Shown here piece after piece: positions 6,617 to 9,876 of a stretch of 9,876 nucleotides of DNA (the stretch's first letter is position 1; every line of letters starts with the position of its first letter). Source of the DNA: Agaricicola taiwanensis_A (GTDB lineage Bacteria; Pseudomonadota; Alphaproteobacteria; Rhizobiales; Methylopilaceae). The stretch is from positions 1 to 9,876 of the forward strand of contig JBEBSP010000096.1 in NCBI GenBank assembly GCA_040394255.1, read 5' to 3'. The translations under genes were made by a program, and so were the position numbers. The notes beneath the pieces are model-generated. The model was not told the origin of the DNA, did not search any database, and saw only the letters and a list, made by a program, of their open reading frames with translations.

Positions 6617-6678
6617 ATCGCGGCATCAGGCGGGAAAAGTACGGAATTTTACAAGTTGACTCGAAATTGCCGCGATTC
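6615..6678. repeat. 11-bp perfect inverted repeat between tolB and pal
   Basis: GAATCGCGGCA (6615-6625) and TGCCGCGATTC (6668-6678) are exact reverse complements separated by 42 nt. The left arm includes the last two bases of the tolB stop codon. Each arm ends outward in a GANTC site. There is no T-run after the right arm, so it is not a classical terminator. It could be a long-range RNA stem controlling pal expression or stability, or paired binding sites on DNA. Confidence 0.6.
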
Positions 6679-6688
6679 CCTCCGAATC
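6615..6688. promoter_or_regulatory. Cluster of four GANTC (CcrM-type) sites upstream of pal
   Basis: GANTC occurs at 6615-6619 (GAATC), 6658-6662 (GACTC), 6674-6678 (GATTC) and 6684-6688 (GAATC). By eye I found only about nine others in the whole 9.9-kb window. GANTC is the CcrM methylation site of alphaproteobacteria, and the methylation state in promoters is read by GcrA in Caulobacter. TTGACT at 6656-6661, overlapping the second site, is a possible -35 hexamer, but no convincing -10 follows at normal spacing. The methylation and the regulation are inferred. Confidence 0.45.
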
Positions 6689-6759
6689 TGGCAACTCTCA
6701 CTTAACCATGAACCGTTATGGTTCGCGCGTCCGTTTGGGGACACGAGGAGTTTTACAAG
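6643..6759 (+). repeat. Duplicated 13-mer; second copy carries the pal ribosome-binding site
   Basis: GGAATTTTACAAG (6643-6655) and GGAGTTTTACAAG (6747-6759) match at 12 of 13 positions, 104 bp apart. The second copy sits directly before the pal ATG and supplies its Shine-Dalgarno. The first copy sits directly before a TTG at 6656. It may be a duplicated or decoy initiation site, or a coincidence. Confidence 0.45.
6704..6724. repeat. Nested inverted repeats in the pal leader
   Basis: AACCAT (6704-6709) pairs with ATGGTT (6718-6723), and within it GAACC (6710-6714) pairs with GGTTC (6720-6724) around GTTAT. The two pairings are mutually exclusive in RNA. The element is preceded by TTAA at 6702-6705, a single half-site with no partner seven bases on, and ends 35 nt before the pal ATG. 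It could be an operator or a small leader hairpin. Confidence 0.4.
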
Positions 6760-7266
6760 ATGTCGCGTACCTCGGTTATGCGTCGCGGCAAGCTTGCCGC
6801 CGCCTTTGGCCTGGCATTGCTTGCCGTTGCCTGCGCCAAGAACAATCAAGCCGGCGGCCCTGGGGCCGGCGGGTTCGGTGGCGGCGCGGGTACGCCCGGC
6901 AGCCAGCAGGATTTCGTCGTCAACGTCGGCGATCGCGTCTTCTTCGAGACCGATTCGACCAATCTGACGCCGCAGGCCCGCGCCACCCTGGACAAGCAGG
7001 CGCAATGGCTGGCCCGCTATCCCAACTACCCGGTGACGGTGGAAGGCCATGCCGACGAGCGCGGCACCCGCGAGTACAACCTCGCGCTCAGCGCCCGCCG
7101 TGGCCAGGTCGTCCGCGATTACCTCGCGGCGCGCGGCGTCAATCCGGGCCGTCTGCGCACGATCTCCTACGGCAAGGAACGTCCGGTCGCCGTCTGCGAC
7201 GACATTTCCTGCTGGTCGCAGAACCGGCGCGGCGTCACGGTGCTCGGCGGCGGCGCCGGCAGCTGA
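6760..7266 (+). CDS. pal: Peptidoglycan-associated lipoprotein Pal
   Basis: Pal is an outer-membrane lipoprotein that binds peptidoglycan and, through TolB/TolA, drives outer-membrane constriction at division. The 168-residue protein has a lipoprotein signal ending LALLAVAC, with Cys25 as the lipidated residue. A Gly-rich linker (about 32-47) and an OmpA-like domain (about 51-162) follow. GHADERGTREYNLALSARR (96-114) is the diaminopimelate-binding core; Asp99 and the paired Arg113/Arg114 fall where the ligand-binding residues lie. Cys146 and Cys151 may form a disulfide. Position -3 of the lipobox is Ala rather than the usual Leu, a mild deviation. I place the start at 6760 because GAGGAG (6745-6750) is 9 nt upstream and the lipoprotein signal begins correctly; an in-frame ATG at 6718 would add 14 residues and spoil it. 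A structured 143-bp leader separates it from tolB. Confidence 0.97.
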   Translation: MSRTSVMRRGKLAAAFGLALLAVACAKNNQAGGPGAGGFGGGAGTPGSQQDFVVNVGDRVFFETDSTNLTPQARATLDKQAQWLARYPNYPVTVEGHADERGTREYNLALSARRGQVVRDYLAARGVNPGRLRTISYGKERPVAVCDDISCWSQNRRGVTVLGGGAGS

Positions 7267-7300
7267 GGCTGCCAGCGGCCCAAATTCAGCCCCAGTCAAC

Positions 7301-7337
7301 GCATAGGGCATGTTCCTTCTGGGATCATGCCCTATGC
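7301..7337. terminator. Strong 12-bp-stem hairpin between pal and cpoB
   Basis: GCATAGGGCATG (7301-7312) and CATGCCCTATGC (7326-7337) pair perfectly. Inside, after one T-T mismatch, TCC (7314-7316) pairs with GGA (7322-7324), leaving a 5-nt loop. Only CTTT follows the right arm, so there is no proper U-tract. It may be a terminator or attenuator separating pal from cpoB, a transcript-stabilising hairpin or a dispersed palindromic repeat. It begins 35 nt after the pal stop and ends 93 nt before cpoB. I saw no clear promoter in the rest of the 164-bp gap. Confidence 0.6.
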
Positions 7338-7430
7338 CTTTCGCATCAGCGCGTGACCCTGCCTGGAAAATCCGTCGTTTCCGGTACTCTCCGGCGGCGT
7401 TGCGCCGTGTGAAAAGGTTCAGAGGTTCTG

Positions 7431-8342
7431 ATGACGCCCGCTGCCCGTCTGTCGCGTCCCGTTCTCGCGGTCCTGCTCTTCGCCGGCGCCTTGGTTCCGG
7501 CACATGCGCAGCCCTGGTTCGGGCAGGACCAGAACCAGCCTGTGCAACAGGCCCAGGGCTCGGCGGCCGATCTCAGTCTGCGCCTCAACCAGCTCGAGGA
7601 GCAGAACCGGCGGATGAACGGCCGGGTCGAGCAGCTCGAATTCCAGAACCGTCAGCTTCAGGAACAGCTCAAGCGTTTCCAGGAAGACGTCGAGTTTCGC
7701 CTTGGAGGGCAGGGGGGTGCGAACCGCCCGTCATCGCAGCCCCAGCGCTCCGGCGCGGCCCCTTCATCTCCATCGGCGACCATGCCGCAGACCGCGACGG
7801 GTACGGGTCCTGGCGCTCCGCCGCAGGTCCTGGGCACTCTTCCGGGGACGGCGTCGTCCGGGGGCGGTGGTGGGCCGCTCGTCCTGGCGCCTCCCGGTAT
7901 CGGATCGGCAGGCGGAGCGGGTGCTTCCCCGGCCGGAACGCCGTCCATCGCGGCTCCGAGCGACAGCCCCGACGATGAATACGCGCTCGCCTCCGGCTTC
8001 CTGCAGCGCAAGGATTACGATCTGGCCGAAGTGTCCTTCCGACAGTTCACCGAAAGCCACCCGCAGGATCGGCGCGTTGCCGACGCGCTCTATGGTCTTG
8101 GCGAAAGCTTCTACCAGCGCGGCCGTCACCGCGACGCGATCGAACCCTTCCTGACGGTCGTGACCAAGCACGCAAGTTCGTCGAAGGCACCCGACAGCCT
8201 GCTGCGGCTCGGGCAGTCGCTTGCCGGGATCGGCGAGAAGGAGAACGCCTGCGCGACCTTCGCCGAAATCGACAAGAAGTATCCTCGCGCGACCAATGCC
8301 AAGTCGCAGGGCGCGCGCGAGCGGCAGCGTCTCGGCTGCTGA
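7431..8342 (+). CDS. cpoB: Cell division coordinator CpoB (YbgF), Tol-Pal-associated TPR protein
   Basis: CpoB/YbgF is a periplasmic TolA-binding protein; in E. coli it links Tol action to septal peptidoglycan synthesis by PBP1B. This 303-residue protein has a signal peptide (1-26, cleavage after AHA). A heptad-type coiled coil (about 46-90, LSLRLNQLEEQNRRMNGR onward) is expected to mediate trimerisation. A long Gly/Ser/Pro linker (about 91-180) follows. The C-terminal TPR domain (about 181-300) contains YALASGFLQRKDYDLAEVSF, ADALYGLGESFYQRGRHRDAI and DSLLRLGQSLAGIGEKENAC, ending in KKYPRA. The ATG at 7431 has AGAGG (7421-7425) 5 nt upstream. The linker is longer than in E. coli, whose protein is 263 residues. 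The protein ends in a C-terminal Cys. tilS begins immediately after, in a different frame. Confidence 0.94.
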   Translation: MTPAARLSRPVLAVLLFAGALVPAHAQPWFGQDQNQPVQQAQGSAADLSLRLNQLEEQNRRMNGRVEQLEFQNRQLQEQLKRFQEDVEFRLGGQGGANRPSSQPQRSGAAPSSPSATMPQTATGTGPGAPPQVLGTLPGTASSGGGGGPLVLAPPGIGSAGGAGASPAGTPSIAAPSDSPDDEYALASGFLQRKDYDLAEVSFRQFTESHPQDRRVADALYGLGESFYQRGRHRDAIEPFLTVVTKHASSSKAPDSLLRLGQSLAGIGEKENACATFAEIDKKYPRATNAKSQGARERQRLGC

Positions 8343-8346
8343 CGGC

Positions 8347-9351
8347 TTGGCCGCGCCGCCGATTCATGCCCCCATCGGCCCGTCCGAAGCGGACGCGCTT
8401 TTTGCGCCGTTGACGGGTCGCGCCATGCTCGTCGCCGTCTCCGGCGGCGCCGATTCCATGGCCCTGCTCTGGCTTCTGGCCCGCTGGAACGGCGCGGGGC
8501 AACTGGTCACGGCCACGATCGATCACGGGCTTAGACCCGAAGGGGGCGATGAGGCCAAACGGGTTGCCGGTTTTGCCTCCTCGCTCGGCGTGCCGCATCG
8601 GACGCTGGTGTGGAGCGGCGCCAAGCCGGCGACCGGCATCGAGGCGGCCGCCCGCGCCGCGCGCTACAGCTTGCTTGAAGGCTGCGCCGAAGAGGTCGGG
8701 GCAAGCCATCTCGTCACCGCGCATACGCTGGACGATCAGGCGGAAACCGTCCTGATGCGCCTGGCAGCGGGCTCGGGACCCACCGGGCTTGCCGCCATGC
8801 GGCCCTTTGCGCTGCGCAGCGGCGGTCTGGTTCATGCGCGGCCGCTGCTTGGCGTTCCGAAGTCGCGCCTGATCGCAACCTTGACGACTGCGAGCATCGG
8901 CTGGGATGAGGACGCCATGAACGCGGACCCGGCCTTCGCGCGGTCCCGGTTGCGCGCGTCGGCGGGCATTCTTGCGCGTGAGGGGCTGACGCCGTCGCGT
9001 CTCGCGGTGTTCGCCCAGCGCATGGCCCGAGCCGAAGATGCGCTCGACGCCATGGCGGAGGACGCATGGCGTCGCCACGCCGCGGTTGACGGGGGGCTTG
9101 TGGTGATCGGGGCCGGAGCTTTCGCCCTGCCCGATGAACTGATCCTGCGGCTTTTGCGCCGGAGCATCGAGACCATGGATGGCGGGGCGATCCGGCTCGA
9201 ACGGCTGGAAGCCTTGGCCCAGGATATCATCGCGGCAGGCCGGGAAGGGCGTAAATCGGTGAGAACCTTGGCGGGAATGCGCCTGTCCGCCGATCACAAG
9301 GGCGTGCGGATCGCACAAGCGCCGTTTCGACGGTCCGATTCACGCTCGTGA
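8347..9351 (+). CDS. tilS: tRNA(Ile)-lysidine synthetase TilS
   Basis: TilS is a cytoplasmic ATP-dependent N-type PP-loop ligase. It adds lysine to C34 of tRNA-Ile(CAU), changing decoding from AUG to AUA; it is essential in most bacteria. In 334-residue numbering the PP-loop AVSGGADSMALLWLL spans about 30-44, with SGGADS at 32-37. IDHGLRPE (58-65) and AHTLDDQAETVLMRLAAGSG (125-144) are both diagnostic, and ARPLL lies at about 164-168. The region WDEDAMNADPAFARSRLR (186-203) matches the usual DPSN..Y.R..IR motif but with Ala-Met in place of Pro-Ser. It is short, close to the minimal form without the extended C-terminal domains of E. coli TilS (432 residues). The start is uncertain: TTG at 8347, 4 nt after the cpoB stop, fits best; ATG at 8296 would overlap cpoB by 47 nt. 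Neither has a good Shine-Dalgarno. Confidence 0.93.
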   Translation: MAAPPIHAPIGPSEADALFAPLTGRAMLVAVSGGADSMALLWLLARWNGAGQLVTATIDHGLRPEGGDEAKRVAGFASSLGVPHRTLVWSGAKPATGIEAAARAARYSLLEGCAEEVGASHLVTAHTLDDQAETVLMRLAAGSGPTGLAAMRPFALRSGGLVHARPLLGVPKSRLIATLTTASIGWDEDAMNADPAFARSRLRASAGILAREGLTPSRLAVFAQRMARAEDALDAMAEDAWRRHAAVDGGLVVIGAGAFALPDELILRLLRRSIETMDGGAIRLERLEALAQDIIAAGREGRKSVRTLAGMRLSADHKGVRIAQAPFRRSDSRS

Positions 9352-9378
9352 AGTCTTTTGCATATATCCTTCCTTCCC

Positions 9379-9407
9379 TTGGCAAGGCGGGGCCGCGCCC
9401 CTACATT
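9379..9407 (+). promoter_or_regulatory. Probable housekeeping sigma promoter of ftsH
   Basis: TTGGCA (9379-9384) and TACATT (9402-9407) are separated by 17 bp, a good match to a sigma-70-type promoter. The spacer contains a GC-rich dyad, GGGGC-CGC-GCCCC (9389-9401), which could be an operator or reflect base composition. The -10 ends 56 bp before the ftsH ATG, leaving a leader of about 50 nt. No sigma-32-like pattern was obvious. Confidence 0.5.
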
Positions 9408-9463
9408 CGCCATAGACACGGCGGACACTTCCCATCACTCCGTCGTCAGGTCGGGAAACGTTC

Positions 9464-9876
9464 ATGAATCCGAATTTCCGGAATTTCGCCCTCTGGGTCA
9501 TCATCGTCCTGCTCCTGCTGGCGCTGTTCACGCTCTTCCAGAGCCCTGGACAACGCGCGGGGACGAACGACGTCGCATTCTCCGAATTCCTCAAGGATGT
9601 CGACAACGGCCGCGTGCGCGATGTGATTATCGAGGGGCCGAACCTCACGGGCACCTACACCAACGGCAGCCAGTTCCGCAGCTATGCGCCGAACGACCCG
9701 TCCATGGTCCAGCGGCTCTACGGCAAGGGCGTGACCGTCACGGCCCGCGCGCCGCAGGACAACGTGCCGTGGTTCGTCAGCCTGCTGATCTCATGGCTGC
9801 CCTTCCTGGCGCTGATCGCGGTCTGGGTGTTCCTGTCGCGCCAGATGCAGGGCGGGGCCGGCAAGGCCATGGGCTT
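9464..9876 (+). CDS. ftsH: ATP-dependent zinc metalloprotease FtsH, 5' part
   Basis: FtsH is the membrane-anchored AAA+ zinc protease that degrades misassembled membrane proteins and selected regulators. The window holds 137 complete codons and runs off the end. Visible are a short cytoplasmic tip MNPNFRNFAL, TM helix 1 (about 9-26, WVIIVLLLLALFTLFQ), the periplasmic domain (about 27-102) with VAFSEFLKDVDNGRVRDVIIEG, and TM helix 2 (about 103-125, WFVSLLISWLPFLALIAVWVFL). SRQMQGGAGKAMG then begins the cytoplasmic linker. The ATPase and protease domains lie outside the window, but this N-terminus is diagnostic. The ATG at 9464 has GGGAAA (9453-9458) just upstream. It lies 112 bp after tilS and appears to have its own promoter. 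Confidence 0.96.
   Translation, partial: MNPNFRNFALWVIIVLLLLALFTLFQSPGQRAGTNDVAFSEFLKDVDNGRVRDVIIEGPNLTGTYTNGSQFRSYAPNDPSMVQRLYGKGVTVTARAPQDNVPWFVSLLISWLPFLALIAVWVFLSRQMQGGAGKAMG

Noticed and set aside
6656..6967. TTG-initiated 103-codon frame overlapping pal
   Set aside because: It has a Shine-Dalgarno-like 13-mer before it, but most of it is pal read out of frame and the peptide is not recognisable. It is kept only as part of the repeat finding.
8047..9318. 423-codon minus-strand open frame opposite cpoB and tilS
   Set aside because: It crosses two well-supported genes on the plus strand, is Arg/Gly/His-rich and has no recognisable motif; it is a high-GC shadow.
9389..9401. GC dyad before ftsH as an intrinsic terminator of tilS
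   Set aside because: The stem is only 5 bp and is not followed by a T-tract; it lies inside the spacer of a better-supported promoter.
1..9876. Mobile elements, tRNA or rRNA genes, toxin-antitoxin or phage-defence modules
   Set aside because: No transposase, integrase, terminal-repeat pair, tRNA-like fold or defence-type protein was seen; nearly all of the DNA is covered by the recognised genes.

Overview
The window looks like a chromosomal segment from a high-GC alphaproteobacterium, probably of the Rhizobiales or a related order. The evidence is the conserved order ruvB-ybgC-tolQ-tolR-tolA-tolB-pal-cpoB-tilS-ftsH, a perfect CtrA-type TTAA-N7-TTAA box, a local cluster of GANTC (CcrM) sites, and strong G/C preference at third codon positions. 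The species cannot be named from this sequence alone.

Layout. 1-753: the 3' end of ruvB (Holliday-junction helicase), overlapping ybgC (hotdog acyl-CoA thioesterase). 822-2845: a two-gene insertion that is not part of the usual Tol-Pal cluster. It consists of a Bcr/CflA-like drug-efflux MFS transporter (+) and a secreted trypsin-fold serine protease (-). The two converge so tightly that their stop codons interlock. 2846-3074: a divergent intergenic region with a perfect 19-bp dyad containing the CtrA-type box. 3075-6616: tolQ-tolR-tolA-tolB, tightly spaced and apparently one operon. 6617-6759: an unusually structured leader before pal, holding four GANTC sites, an 11-bp inverted repeat and a duplicated ribosome-binding segment. 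6760-8342: pal and cpoB/ybgF, separated by a strong 12-bp-stem hairpin. 8347-9351: tilS (tRNA-Ile lysidine synthetase), directly after cpoB. 9352-9876: a good promoter and the 5' part of ftsH, which runs off the window.

How the genes work together. TolQ and TolR form the proton-driven motor in the inner membrane. TolA carries the force across the periplasm to TolB and to the peptidoglycan-binding lipoprotein Pal, which constricts and maintains the outer membrane at division. CpoB is the periplasmic TolA partner that in E. coli links Tol action to septal peptidoglycan synthesis. YbgC is habitually encoded with this system. RuvB, TilS and FtsH are conserved neighbours with separate housekeeping roles.

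I found no mobile element, CRISPR array or tRNA/rRNA gene, and no convincing undescribed multi-gene system. The items most worth a second look are non-coding: the pal leader, the CtrA-type dyad and the pal-cpoB hairpin. The efflux/protease pair placed inside an otherwise conserved locus is also of interest.
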